Assembly: GCF_001874525.1 (NCBI RefSeq)
Contig: NZ_LKAQ01000004.1
Location: 1,392,963 to 1,411,099, forward strand
Length of the DNA stretch: 18,137 nt
From: Pseudodesulfovibrio hydrargyri
GTDB taxonomy: Bacteria; Desulfobacterota; Desulfovibrionia; Desulfovibrionales; Desulfovibrionaceae
Reading direction: 5' to 3'
Under the pieces are notes generated by a model that was given only the letters and a program-made list of their open reading frames with translations, had not been told where the DNA came from and did not search any database. Both the position numbers and the translations under genes were made by a program. Shown piece after piece: positions 1 to 6,727 of this stretch (its first letter is position 1; the number at the start of each line of letters is the position of its first letter).

Positions 1-144
1 TTCTAAACTTTTTGCCGCCGCTTCGCGGGGGCGGACGCCGTCGTATGGTGCCGTTGCCGAGCTTGTTCCGTAGCGTTTTCCCCTTCTCCAGTCTTTCGCG
101 TTCGCACCCTTGCCGAAGGCACACAAAAAGTTTTGAAGGGGAGT

Positions 145-180
145 CCAGAGGGGAAACTTTTCCAAAAGTTTCCCCTCTGG
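145..180. repeat. Perfect 17-bp inverted repeat
   Basis: Arms 145-161 and 164-180 are exact reverse complements around a 2-nt CC loop. The outer part is CCAGAGGGG/CCCCTCTGG and the inner part is an A/T-rich AACTTTT/AAAAGTT. It lies directly before the motif GGCCGCCGGAGGC. It could be a transcription terminator for a gene to the left or a mobile palindromic repeat. The sequence alone does not decide between these. Confidence 0.7.
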
Positions 181-192
181 CCGCCGGAGGCA

Positions 193-229
193 TTCCCCGG
201 TGCCCGCGCCTTGCGCGGGCACCGGGGAA
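193..229. repeat. Perfect 17-bp hairpin just upstream of the phosphoesterase start
   Basis: Arms 193-209 and 213-229 are exact reverse complements around the loop CTT. The hairpin ends 16 nt before the ATG of the phosphoesterase, so the weak purine tract GGGTAGG (231-237) lies right beside its foot. It could terminate upstream transcription or affect translation of the downstream gene. There is no clear U-run after it. Confidence 0.65.
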
Positions 230-245
230 AGGGTAGGTTCGCCGC

Positions 246-971
246 ATGACCCGTATAGCGATCATGTCCGACGTGCACGGCAATTTCGAGGCGTTGAAAG
301 AGGTCCTGGCCGATATGGACCGTCAGTCCGTGGACGCGGCGTATTGTCTGGGGGACATGATCGGGTACGGGCCGCAGCCGCAGGAGTGCGTGGACCTGTT
401 GCGCGGGCGCGGGGTGGAATGCTCCATGGGCAACCATGAGCAGGGGCTGATCAATATTCACTATCTGCGCGGCTTCAACCAGCCCGCGGCGGACATGCTG
501 CGGCGCACGCGCGAGATGATTTCGGAGGAGACGTACGAGTGGCTGACCTCGCGGCCCAAGTCCATTGTGGCGCACGGCTGCCGGTTCGTGCACGGCCTGC
601 CGCCGGACTCGATTACCGAATACCTCTGGAAATACCGGGACGAGATGGCCGGGATCTTTGCGCGCTACGCGGAGGATGTGTGCTTTGTCGGTCACACCCA
701 TGACCTGGGGCGCTACACCAGCCTGCGCGGCAAGGTGGCCCGGCATGCGCTGCCCGAGGGCGAGACCGTGCTGGAGGATGGGGTGCGGCATCTGGTGAAC
801 ATCGGCGCCGTGGGCCAGCCGCGCGACGGGAACAATCGGGCCAAGTACGGGGTCCTGGACCTGGGCAGCCGGATTCTGACCATGCGCTTCGTCCCCTACG
901 ACATCAAGAAGACCGCCGACCTGATTATTGCCCACGGCTTCCACCGAGGGTTCGCCGACCGGCTCTGGTGA
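246..971 (+). CDS. Calcineurin-like metallophosphoesterase (YfcE/MJ0936-type)
   Basis: A 241-residue cytoplasmic protein with the full motif set of binuclear-metal phosphoesterases in order: SDVHGN near residue 8 (D9, H11), CLGDMIGYGP near residue 34, GNHE near 62, an HG pair near 115 and GHTH near 150. These supply the Asp, His and Asn ligands for two metal ions, so an intact hydrolase acting on phosphomono- or diesters is likely. There is no signal peptide or membrane segment. Length is normal for the bacterial YfcE-like group. The substrate cannot be told from sequence. The ATG is preceded only by a weak Shine-Dalgarno-like tract. The gene is convergent with the OmpA-like lipoprotein gene, and the two share a strong palindromic terminator. 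Confidence 0.9.
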   Translation: MTRIAIMSDVHGNFEALKEVLADMDRQSVDAAYCLGDMIGYGPQPQECVDLLRGRGVECSMGNHEQGLINIHYLRGFNQPAADMLRRTREMISEETYEWLTSRPKSIVAHGCRFVHGLPPDSITEYLWKYRDEMAGIFARYAEDVCFVGHTHDLGRYTSLRGKVARHALPEGETVLEDGVRHLVNIGAVGQPRDGNNRAKYGVLDLGSRILTMRFVPYDIKKTADLIIAHGFHRGFADRLW

Positions 972-1000
972 CGGACCCGCGCCGCAGGCGCCAAACGGGT

Positions 1001-1031
1001 GCAGGGGTGCGAACCCCTGCCCGCCGGAGGC
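1001..1031. repeat. Hairpin plus CCGCCGGAGGC repeat module
   Basis: GCAGGGGT at 1001-1008 pairs with ACCCCTGC at 1013-1020 around loop GCGA. It is followed directly by CCGCCGGAGGC (1021-1031), the same 11 bases found at 181-191 and inverted at 18124-18134. A related hairpin (GCGGGG-TTGC-type, followed by GCCCCTGCAC) occurs near 11761. This is consistent with a dispersed intergenic repeat family. Confidence 0.5.
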
Positions 1032-1092
1032 GAAATCACCCATCCGTCGCCGCGAAGCGGCCTTCAAACCTGATTTCCCATAGCTCATGAAT

Positions 1093-1125
1093 AAAGCCCC
1101 CGCGCAGCGCTGCGCGGGGGCTTTT
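1093..1125. terminator. Bidirectional rho-independent terminator
   Basis: A perfect 32-nt palindrome (arms 1093-1108 and 1109-1124) starts with AAAGCCCCCGCGC and ends with GCGCGGGGGCTTT, followed by another T. The A-run on one side and T-run on the other let it terminate transcripts from either direction. It sits between the convergent phosphoesterase and OmpA-like genes. Confidence 0.9.
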
Positions 1126-1147
1126 CGTTCTGTTCGGTGGCGGCCCG

Positions 1148-1726
1148 CTAGCGGACCAGGACCTCCACCCGGCGGTTGCGCGGTTCGGACTTGCCGTCCG
1201 GGGTGGGGATGAGCGGGTTTTCCTCGCCGTGGGAGGTCATCTCGATGATGTCCTCGGGCATGCCCGCCTTGACCAGCAGTTCGCGGACCTTTTTGGCGCG
1301 GCGCACGGACAGGTCGTAGTTGTATTGTTTTTCACCGAGGGTGTCGGTGTGCCCGATGACCGACACGTCGCGGGAGACCCGGGCCTTCCAGCTCCCGATG
1401 ATGTCCGGGATGAGGGCCTTGGACTCGTCCGTGAGCTTTGTCGAGTCGCTGTGGAAGTGGAGGATGAACCGGGCCGTGGGTTCGGGCTGGGCGGCCATGG
1501 CCGCGCCGAACTGGGATTGGACCTGGGCGTCGCTCAGGGTGGTCACCTTGTCGGTGCCGGTGACGGCCTGGTTGGCCTGGTTCAGGGTGGCGGTCTGTCC
1601 GCCTTCGGAGGTCACCGTGACCTCGCCCACGTGGCCGTCCAGGTCGGGCAGCAGGACGATGGTCTGTCCGCCGCCGCAACCGGCGAGCATCAGGCCGACA
1701 AAAAGGATGAGTGCGTATTGTTTCAT
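1148..1726 (-). CDS. OmpA-family peptidoglycan-binding lipoprotein
   Basis: A 192-residue protein with a type II signal peptide: a hydrophobic stretch then lipobox LMLAGC, with lipidated Cys at residue 17. The mature N-terminal part (about 18-85) is Gln/Thr-rich and of unknown role. The C-terminal 100 residues form an OmpA-like domain, with FxxxSxxL-type start (HFHSDSTKL), the GHTDTLG signature, the NYDLSVRRAKKVRELL helix and the final NRRVEVLV strand. It should sit in the outer membrane or its inner face and bind peptidoglycan. Its Shine-Dalgarno (AGGAG) overlaps the stop codon of the upstream FecR-domain gene, so the two are translationally close and in one operon. Confidence 0.9.
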   Translation of the reverse strand: MKQYALILFVGLMLAGCGGGQTIVLLPDLDGHVGEVTVTSEGGQTATLNQANQAVTGTDKVTTLSDAQVQSQFGAAMAAQPEPTARFILHFHSDSTKLTDESKALIPDIIGSWKARVSRDVSVIGHTDTLGEKQYNYDLSVRRAKKVRELLVKAGMPEDIIEMTSHGEENPLIPTPDGKSEPRNRRVEVLVR

Positions 1727-1735
1727 GGTGCGCTC

Positions 1736-2248
1736 CTAATCGACCTTGATCAGGAACCGGGTGCCCCGGATTCCTATGGTGGACAGCGGGGTCTCCACGG
1801 CCATGGCGCCGGGCCTGAGCTTGGCGATCTGGCCGGAGATGAACTGGACCGTGCCCTTGTTCACCCGGGTCAGGAAGTCGAGCTGGTCCTGGGTCGGGTC
1901 AAAGACGAAGGTGTCGATGGTCACCCTGGAGCCGGGCCCCAGGGAGAGGAGCGTGTCGTCGCGGAAGATCACGCCCATGGAGGAGTCCTTGCCCGTGATC
2001 AGGGTGTCGCCCTGGAGCAGGTAGTCGCCCACCGAGGCGGGCAGCCGCTCGCCCAGCCGTTCCACGAACGCCTCGCCGCTCACGGTCTTGACCGTGCCCA
2101 CGGCCTGGGCGCGCTCCATGGCCAGGGGTGCCCGGGCCAGGCCTACGATGCAGAGGAATGCCAGGGCCGCGATCCCGGCCCAGGGGCGTTTGCCGCGATG
2201 CGGCCGAGCGGGCGGCCGGGCGGCGATTTCGGTTCGGGACATGGGCAT
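1736..2248 (-). CDS. FecR-domain exported protein
   Basis: A 170-residue protein if started at the ATG at 2246-2248, chosen because a strong CCGGAGG Shine-Dalgarno lies just upstream; an open frame continues further but without a better site. An N-terminal basic stretch and hydrophobic segment (about residues 20-42) act as signal peptide or anchor. The remainder is a FecR-type domain: VGTVKTVSGEAFVER, then GDTLITGKDSSMGVIFRD, LSLGPGSRVTID and the closing GIRGTRFLIKV strand. Such stand-alone FecR domains occur in periplasmic proteins of Desulfovibrionaceae and are not necessarily linked to iron-citrate signalling; no sigma factor gene is nearby. It is followed directly by the OmpA-like lipoprotein, suggesting a shared envelope function. 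Confidence 0.85.
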   Translation of the reverse strand: MPMSRTEIAARPPARPHRGKRPWAGIAALAFLCIVGLARAPLAMERAQAVGTVKTVSGEAFVERLGERLPASVGDYLLQGDTLITGKDSSMGVIFRDDTLLSLGPGSRVTIDTFVFDPTQDQLDFLTRVNKGTVQFISGQIAKLRPGAMAVETPLSTIGIRGTRFLIKVD

Positions 2249-2314
2249 GACCTCCGGATTGAATGCGGAATACCAATTTCCCCATACGCCTATCCCCCTT
2301 GAAAGGCTACGTCT

Positions 2315-2320
2315 ATTATA
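2315..2320 (-). promoter_or_regulatory. Possible -10 element for the fecR-ompA operon
   Basis: A perfect TATAAT on the minus strand lies about 67 nt before the chosen FecR-protein start. No good -35 (the hexamer 17 nt upstream is AAGCGT) is visible, so this may be a weak or activator-dependent promoter. Confidence 0.4.
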
Positions 2321-2370
2321 ATCAATCCCCATTCTGGACGCTTTACATCAAGATTTTCGATGCAACCCCC

Positions 2371-2399
2371 TTGACACCTATACCCCGTATAGGTATACG
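2371..2399 (+). promoter_or_regulatory. Sigma-70-type promoter of the thiosulfate/polysulfide reductase operon
   Basis: TTGACA (2371-2376), a perfect -35, is followed by a 17-nt spacer and TATACG (2394-2399, 4 of 6 matches to the -10 consensus). The spacer is almost entirely a palindrome, listed separately. A second perfect TATAAT at 2430-2435 has no matching -35 and could be an alternative start. The resulting leader to the cytochrome c start would be roughly 80-115 nt. Confidence 0.6.
2376..2394. promoter_or_regulatory. Palindromic operator candidate inside the promoter spacer
   Basis: ACCTATAC-CCC-GTATAGGT is a perfect 8-bp inverted repeat with a CCC centre, placed exactly between the -35 and -10 boxes. 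A short C/G tract flanked by TATA-type inverted arms resembles operators of the CsoR/RcnR/FrmR repressor family (family knowledge, recalled in outline). A regulator of that family is encoded at 9604. A repressor bound here would block RNA polymerase. The link to that regulator is inference. Confidence 0.5.
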
Positions 2400-2519
2400 G
2401 AAGGCGAGGGCGCCATATAGGGTGCAGGTTATAATGTTCAAGTATTTAAACAGGCCATATGGTTTGTAAGAGTGTGAGAACCCTGTGTCGAACGTGAACA
2501 AGTCAACTTTGGAGGGAGC

Positions 2520-2840
2520 ATGAAAAGCAAGCTCATCCTGGCCGTGGCAACGGCCCTGATCACCGTATTCGCCGTGTCCATGGCCTTTGCCATGGGCGGG
2601 GGCAACGCCCGCAAGGGCAAGTTCCTGTACCGCAAGAACTGCCGTTCCTGCCACGGCTCCACCGCCAGCGACCTGAGCCCGGCGGACAAGACCCAGGCCG
2701 AGTGGACCGCCCTGTTCTCGGACACGGGCAAGATCCAGTGCAGCCCGGACTGGACGGTCAACGAAAAGGACCTGAACGACATCTTCTCCTACCTGCACGA
2801 CTACGCCAAGGACTCCCCGTCCCCGGCCAAGTGCAGCTAA
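2520..2840 (+). CDS. Periplasmic monohaem cytochrome c
   Basis: A 106-residue protein with a clear Sec signal (cleavage after AFA, near residue 24) and one CxxCH haem site (C41-R-S-C44-H45). The rest is helical with an ILE/TYR-rich C-terminal helix (DIFSYLHDYAKDS). After the haem site there is no methionine at all, so the usual distal Met ligand is missing; H93 is the only later histidine, and C74 and C105 could pair as a disulfide. The start has a good GGAGG site. It is the first gene after the operon promoter, and by position it is a likely electron carrier or sulfur-redox partner for the downstream molybdoenzyme in the periplasm; the precise partner is inference. Confidence 0.88.
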   Translation: MKSKLILAVATALITVFAVSMAFAMGGGNARKGKFLYRKNCRSCHGSTASDLSPADKTQAEWTALFSDTGKIQCSPDWTVNEKDLNDIFSYLHDYAKDSPSPAKCS

Positions 2841-3007
2841 CGCAGTGCGGCTCAAGCCGTGCCGGGCGCTGACCGGCGCGGCCCTTGCGCCCTCCTGGAG
2901 GAGGCGGGGCGCAGCTCGACACTAACGGTCCCCCTTGCCCCGAGCCGGGAAGCCGGGGCGGGGGGAGGACCCTACCCGACAGTAGTGCGGACAGCTGGAG
3001 GTACTCA
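2841..3007 (+). promoter_or_regulatory. Structured intercistronic leader before phsA (class unknown)
   Basis: This 167-nt gap is unusually long for the operon and folds strongly on paper. Hairpin 1 is at 2856-2882 (10-bp stem, GCCGTGCCGG against CCGGCGCGGC, loop GCGCTGA). Hairpin 2 is at 2886-2913 (TGCGCC/GGCGCA outer stem, CTCC/GGAG inner stem, loop TGGA). Hairpin 3 spans about 2926-2971 (GGTCC/GGACC outer, GCCCCG/CGGGGC inner). No U-run follows, so it is not a simple terminator. It could be an mRNA processing/stability element or a riboswitch; a molybdenum-cofactor class would fit the downstream gene, but I cannot match a consensus from memory. Confidence 0.45.
2997..3002 (+). promoter_or_regulatory. 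Shine-Dalgarno that fixes a GTG start for phsA
   Basis: GGAGGT lies 5 nt before GTG at 3008. The first in-frame ATG (3029) is 26 nt away and has no site of its own, so the GTG start is preferred. This puts seven extra residues before the Tat motif. Confidence 0.75.
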
Positions 3008-5203
3008 GTGCCCAGAGCAAAGCAGACGATGTCCCGCCGCGACTTTTTCCGGGCCTCCGGCCTGGTGGCGGCAGGGGCTGTGGGCGGCCCGGCCCTGCTC
3101 GGCGGCCTGGCGAAGGCCCGCGCGGCATCGCCCGCCAAGCCCGCCTGGGATTCCAGGTTTTCGGCTTGCGACATGTGCTTCAACAAGTGCGGGCTCATCG
3201 CCCGCGTCGAGAACGGGGTGGCCACCAAGCTCGACCCCAATCCCAAGTTTCTGAAATCCAGGGGCATGCTCTGCGCGCGCGGCAACGCGGGCCTGGCCCA
3301 GGTCTACGACCCGGACCGCCTCAAGCATCCCTTGCTTCGCAAAGGCGCGCGCGGCGAGGGCAAGTGGCAGCGCATCCCCTGGGACGAAGCCCTGGACATG
3401 GCCGCGCTGAAGATGGCCGAGGTCCGTGAGAAGTACACCCCCTGCGGGCACCTGTTCACCGCGGGCTCGGACCTGCAGTCCCAGTTCGTGGGCCGGTTCG
3501 CGGAGGTCTACGGCTCCTTCAACGTGACCTCGCACGAGTCCCTGTGCCTGGTCTCGGGCAGCCGCGCCTTCCTGGACACCTTCGGCGAGGTGCCGTTCGC
3601 GGACGTGCTCAATTCCAGGTACATCATGATGGTCGGAGCCAACCGTTTCGAGGCGTTGGTCACCCCGGACTCCATCGACCTGATGACCGCCATCCGCGAG
3701 AACGGCTGCAAGCTGGTCACGCTCGACCCGCGCTACACCAAGACCGCGGCCCTGTCCCACGAGTGGTATCCGGTCAGGCCCGGCACGGACATGGCCTTCA
3801 TGCTCGCCCTGGCGCACGTGATCATCAACGAGAAGCTCTACGATCCGCAGTGGATCGCGGACAAGACCTTCGGCATGGAGCAGCTCACGGCCCACGTGCG
3901 GCGCTACACGCCCGGCTTCGCGGCCGAGCAGTGCGGCATCCCGGCCGAGGACATCGCCCGCATGGCCAGGGAACTGGCCGCGGCCGCCCCGGCGTCCATG
4001 GTCTATCCCGGCCGCCGCACCTCGGACTACGAGGACTCCACCCAGATTCGGCGCAGCTTCGCCATCGTCAACGGGCTGCTCGGCAACTGGGACAAGCCCG
4101 GCGGCCTGCTGGCAGCGCGCCAGGTGGGCCTCAAGGGCGTGCCCTTTGATGCCCCCTGGTACGACGAGAACCGCGAGGACCGCATCGACGCGGGCAAGGT
4201 GCCGATGATGTTCGAGCACGAGGGCTCCTTCGTGGTGACCCGCGACGCGGTCCTGGCCGACGACCCGTACCCCATCCGGGGCTGGTTCATCTACAAGACC
4301 AACCCCATGGGCACGGCCCCCAACCGCAGGAAGACCATGGAGATGATGAACAAGATGGACTTCGTCACCGTGGTGGACATCGCCATGTCCGACACCGCCT
4401 GGATGGCCGACCTGGTCCTGCCGTCGCCAAGCTACCTGGAGCGCAAGGACCCGTGTTCGGGCCTGCAGGGCTCCGTGGCCTGCGCCTGCGTGGTCAAGCG
4501 CGATCCGGTCATCGACCCGCTCTACGAGTCCCGGCCCCTGTTCGAGATCATGAAGGGCATCGCGGACCGCATGGAGCTGGGCGAGTTCTTCGACTTCACC
4601 ATCGACGAGTACCGGGAGAAGCAGACCCGCGACATCCCCGAGGCGCTGGCCGTCATGGACCGTGACGGCGTGTACTACAACCCGTCCAAGGTCTACGGCA
4701 TTTACGAGGGGCGCATCTACAAGACCCTTTCCAAGAAGGTCGAACTGTACAACCAGCGCTACGAGCAGATGGGGTTGGACCCGCTGCCGAACTACACGCC
4801 CCCGGCCCCGCCGCCCGACAACCGGTTCCGCATGGTCATCGGCCGCAACGCCATGATCACCCAGTCCTCCACGGCCAACAACACGCTGCTGCACCAGTTC
4901 CTGCCGACCAACACCCTGTGGCTCAACACCGAGGCCGCGGGCAGGCTCGGCATCCAGGACGGCGACCTGGTCGAGGTGGCCAGCCCGGTGGGCAGCCAGG
5001 AGCTCAGAGCCGAGGTCACGGACCGCATCCGGCCGGACACGGTGTTCATGCTCTCGGGCTACAACACCCTGTCCACCATGCAGCATCTGTCCCACGGCAA
5101 CGGCGCTTCCATCAACGAACTGTTGGACGACGATTTCGACGCCATCACCGGCAACGCGTCCATGCACACCACGTTCGTCTCCGTAACAAGGAAGGTGGCG
5201 TAA
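3008..5203 (+). CDS. phsA: Thiosulfate/polysulfide reductase-type molybdopterin catalytic subunit
   Basis: A 731-residue member of the DMSO-reductase superfamily. It begins with a twin-arginine signal (SRRDFF at 9-14, then a hydrophobic run to ARA near 38), so it is exported folded with cofactor. A 4Fe-4S site follows: C54-x2-C57-x3-C61-x27-C89. The Mo ligand position is C180 in SHESLC; a cysteine here fits PhsA/PsrA-type sulfur reductases and argues against a Sec formate dehydrogenase. The C-terminal quarter (about 600-731) is the molydop-binding domain. Length is typical of PhsA. It is followed by four-cluster and cytochrome b subunits and by rhodaneses, supporting a sulfur-compound substrate. 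Thiosulfate, polysulfide or tetrathionate cannot be separated by sequence alone, and the enzyme could run in either direction. The stop overlaps the next start by one base (TAATG). Confidence 0.85.
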   Translation: MPRAKQTMSRRDFFRASGLVAAGAVGGPALLGGLAKARAASPAKPAWDSRFSACDMCFNKCGLIARVENGVATKLDPNPKFLKSRGMLCARGNAGLAQVYDPDRLKHPLLRKGARGEGKWQRIPWDEALDMAALKMAEVREKYTPCGHLFTAGSDLQSQFVGRFAEVYGSFNVTSHESLCLVSGSRAFLDTFGEVPFADVLNSRYIMMVGANRFEALVTPDSIDLMTAIRENGCKLVTLDPRYTKTAALSHEWYPVRPGTDMAFMLALAHVIINEKLYDPQWIADKTFGMEQLTAHVRRYTPGFAAEQCGIPAEDIARMARELAAAAPASMVYPGRRTSDYEDSTQIRRSFAIVNGLLGNWDKPGGLLAARQVGLKGVPFDAPWYDENREDRIDAGKVPMMFEHEGSFVVTRDAVLADDPYPIRGWFIYKTNPMGTAPNRRKTMEMMNKMDFVTVVDIAMSDTAWMADLVLPSPSYLERKDPCSGLQGSVACACVVKRDPVIDPLYESRPLFEIMKGIADRMELGEFFDFTIDEYREKQTRDIPEALAVMDRDGVYYNPSKVYGIYEGRIYKTLSKKVELYNQRYEQMGLDPLPNYTPPAPPPDNRFRMVIGRNAMITQSSTANNTLLHQFLPTNTLWLNTEAAGRLGIQDGDLVEVASPVGSQELRAEVTDRIRPDTVFMLSGYNTLSTMQHLSHGNGASINELLDDDFDAITGNASMHTTFVSVTRKVA

Positions 5204-5940
5204 TGGCACAACAACTCGCCATGGTCATCGATGCGGCCAAGTGCATCGACTGCAAGGGGTGCGTGGCCGCCTGCAAGGTCGCCAACAACGTGCCCGAGGG
5301 CCAGTTCCGCAACTGGATCAAGCACGCCGGATTGCGGGCCGTGCCCGGCATCTCGGACAGGACGGCCCGGTTCCAGCCCGGCGCGTGCATGCACTGTGAA
5401 ATCCCGACCTGCGTGGCCGCCTGCCCCACGGGCGCGACCTACAAGGACCATGACACCGGGGAGGTCGTCATCGACCAGGCCCTGTGCATCGGCTGCGGCA
5501 ACTGCATCCCGGCCTGCCCGTATCAGGCGCGCTACCGCAACGAGATCACGCGCAAGGCGGACAAGTGCAACTACTGTCCCGAGCGCCGCGCCGCCGGGCT
5601 GCAGCCCGCCTGCGTGGACACCTGCCCGACCAAGGCGCGGGTCTTCGGCGACATCAACGATCCGACCAGCGCGGCGGGCGCCCTGTTCCTCAAGAACAAG
5701 GAGCGGCTGACCCGGGTGGCGGCCAAGACCAACACCCTGCCGAACATGTACTATCTCGGCGATCCCGGACCGGGCGACTGGGGGGGCGAGGCCGTGGTGC
5801 CCGCCTCCATGGTGGCCATGAAGGAGTCCGCGCCGTTCATCAAGGGCATGGTGGCCCTGTCCGGCCTGGGCGTCCTGGCCATGCTCGGCCGCCAGCTCTT
5901 CGCCGGTTCCGATCATAAGGAGGACAGCGATGCCCGGTAA
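5203..5940 (+). CDS. phsB: Four-cluster ferredoxin electron-transfer subunit (PhsB/FdnH-like)
   Basis: A 245-residue protein with sixteen cysteines in four groups: C14/17/20/24, C62/65/70/74, C95/98/101/105 and C122/125/137/141. This is the arrangement of DmsB/PhsB/FdnH-type subunits carrying four 4Fe-4S clusters. The spacing C125-x11-C137 in the last group is typical. Residues about 213-234 (IKGMVALSGLGVLAMLGRQ) form a hydrophobic C-terminal helix, as in FdnH, making it longer than the enteric PhsB (about 190 residues). It should carry electrons between the cytochrome b and the molybdenum subunit on the periplasmic side, anchored by that helix. It starts on the last base of phsA and overlaps phsC by 11 nt, so coupled translation is likely. 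Confidence 0.9.
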   Translation: MAQQLAMVIDAAKCIDCKGCVAACKVANNVPEGQFRNWIKHAGLRAVPGISDRTARFQPGACMHCEIPTCVAACPTGATYKDHDTGEVVIDQALCIGCGNCIPACPYQARYRNEITRKADKCNYCPERRAAGLQPACVDTCPTKARVFGDINDPTSAAGALFLKNKERLTRVAAKTNTLPNMYYLGDPGPGDWGGEAVVPASMVAMKESAPFIKGMVALSGLGVLAMLGRQLFAGSDHKEDSDAR

Positions 5941-6664
5941 GACCCACAAGCGGCACGACCGCTCCGACATCTTCATCCACTGGTTCAACGCGGCCTGCTG
6001 GCTGCTGCTCCTGCTGACCGGCGTGGGCTTGATCAGCAACCCGGACATCGATCCGTTCGGGTCCGGCTACCCCGCGTGGCTGCGATCCATGGTCGGCGGC
6101 GGGGGCAATCTGCTGGCCATCCACGAGGGCATAGGCCTGGTCTGGATCGCGGGCTTCATCCTCTATATGCTGGTCAATTTCCGGGGGGCGCGGTTCTTCC
6201 TGGGCGAGATATTCGCGGTCAGCCCGGCTCGGGACATGGGCTGGATGCTCAAGAAGATGGTCCTCATGACCCTGGGGCCCAAGGCCCTGCGCATGGTCGG
6301 CGTGGACCCGGACCTGCCGGACCAGGGGTATTACAACATGGGCCAGAAGGCCTTTGCCCAGGTCTCGGTGGTCGGCGGCGTGGTCATTGCCGTCACCGGG
6401 GTGATCATGTACCTGTCGGACCGGACCTTCGGGGCCGAGGCCACGGGCATGGTCGGCTGGGCCGTGGCCGGGCACTTCATTGCCGTGGGGCTGGTCTTCG
6501 CGGGCCTTTTGGTCCACGTGTACATGGCGGCGGTCTCGCCCGAGGAGCGGCCCGGCTTCAGGTCCATGTTCACCGGCGTGGTCCCGGACGGCTACGCCAA
6601 ACATCACCACAGGTTGTGGTGGGAAAAGGTCAGGACCGAGCCCGGACAGGGTTCGGAGCAGTGA
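5930..6664 (+). CDS. phsC: Membrane cytochrome b subunit (PhsC/FdnI-like)
   Basis: A 244-residue integral membrane protein of the formate-dehydrogenase gamma/PhsC family. Four hydrophobic segments are visible, near residues 15-35, 64-84, 143-163 and 178-200. Histidines suited to bind two b haems are H17 (IHWFN), H65 (AIHEG), H182 (GHFIA) and H196 (VHVYM). It should exchange electrons with menaquinone and pass them to the ferredoxin subunit. The operon thus uses a two-haem cytochrome b anchor, not the eight-helix NrfD/PsrC type. A strong AAGGAGG site lies inside the end of phsB. The C-terminal tail is His- and Trp-rich (HHHRLWW) and cytoplasmic or periplasmic by topology not determined here. 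Confidence 0.9.
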   Translation: MPGKTHKRHDRSDIFIHWFNAACWLLLLLTGVGLISNPDIDPFGSGYPAWLRSMVGGGGNLLAIHEGIGLVWIAGFILYMLVNFRGARFFLGEIFAVSPARDMGWMLKKMVLMTLGPKALRMVGVDPDLPDQGYYNMGQKAFAQVSVVGGVVIAVTGVIMYLSDRTFGAEATGMVGWAVAGHFIAVGLVFAGLLVHVYMAAVSPEERPGFRSMFTGVVPDGYAKHHHRLWWEKVRTEPGQGSEQ

Positions 6665-6671
6665 AATAGGG

Positions 6672-6694
6672 TCCCGCCCCGGGAGGAGGCGGGA
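6672..6694 (+). other. Small stem-loop between phsC and the triple rhodanese
   Basis: TCCCGCC (6672-6678) pairs with GGCGGGA (6688-6694) around a 9-nt purine-rich loop. It lies 33 nt before the next start and has no U-run. It may mark an mRNA processing or stability point separating the enzyme genes from the rhodanese genes. Confidence 0.35.
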
Positions 6695-6727
6695 AGGGAA
6701 AACAATCCTTTAGGAAGGGAGTGTCTC

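Larger units (their letters stand above)
1..245. other. Non-coding, hairpin-rich leader region
   Basis: I see no credible gene here; short open frames lack family resemblance and ribosome binding sites. The stretch carries two perfect 17-bp inverted repeats, described separately, and the motif GGCCGCCGGAGGC at 179-191. That motif recurs at 1021-1031 (11 bases) and inverted at the right edge of the window (18124-18136). This looks like dispersed intergenic repeat material. Confidence 0.6.

Noticed and set aside
2841..3007. A tRNA or tRNA-Sec gene in the intercistronic gap
   Set aside because: The hairpins do not make a cloverleaf, and I find no T-loop GGTTCGA-type motif or CCA end.
3008..5203. 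Formate dehydrogenase alpha subunit
   Set aside because: The beta and gamma partners look FdnH/FdnI-like, but the Mo ligand position is an ordinary Cys codon in SHESLC, and the neighbours are rhodaneses. A PhsA/PsrA-type sulfur reductase fits better.
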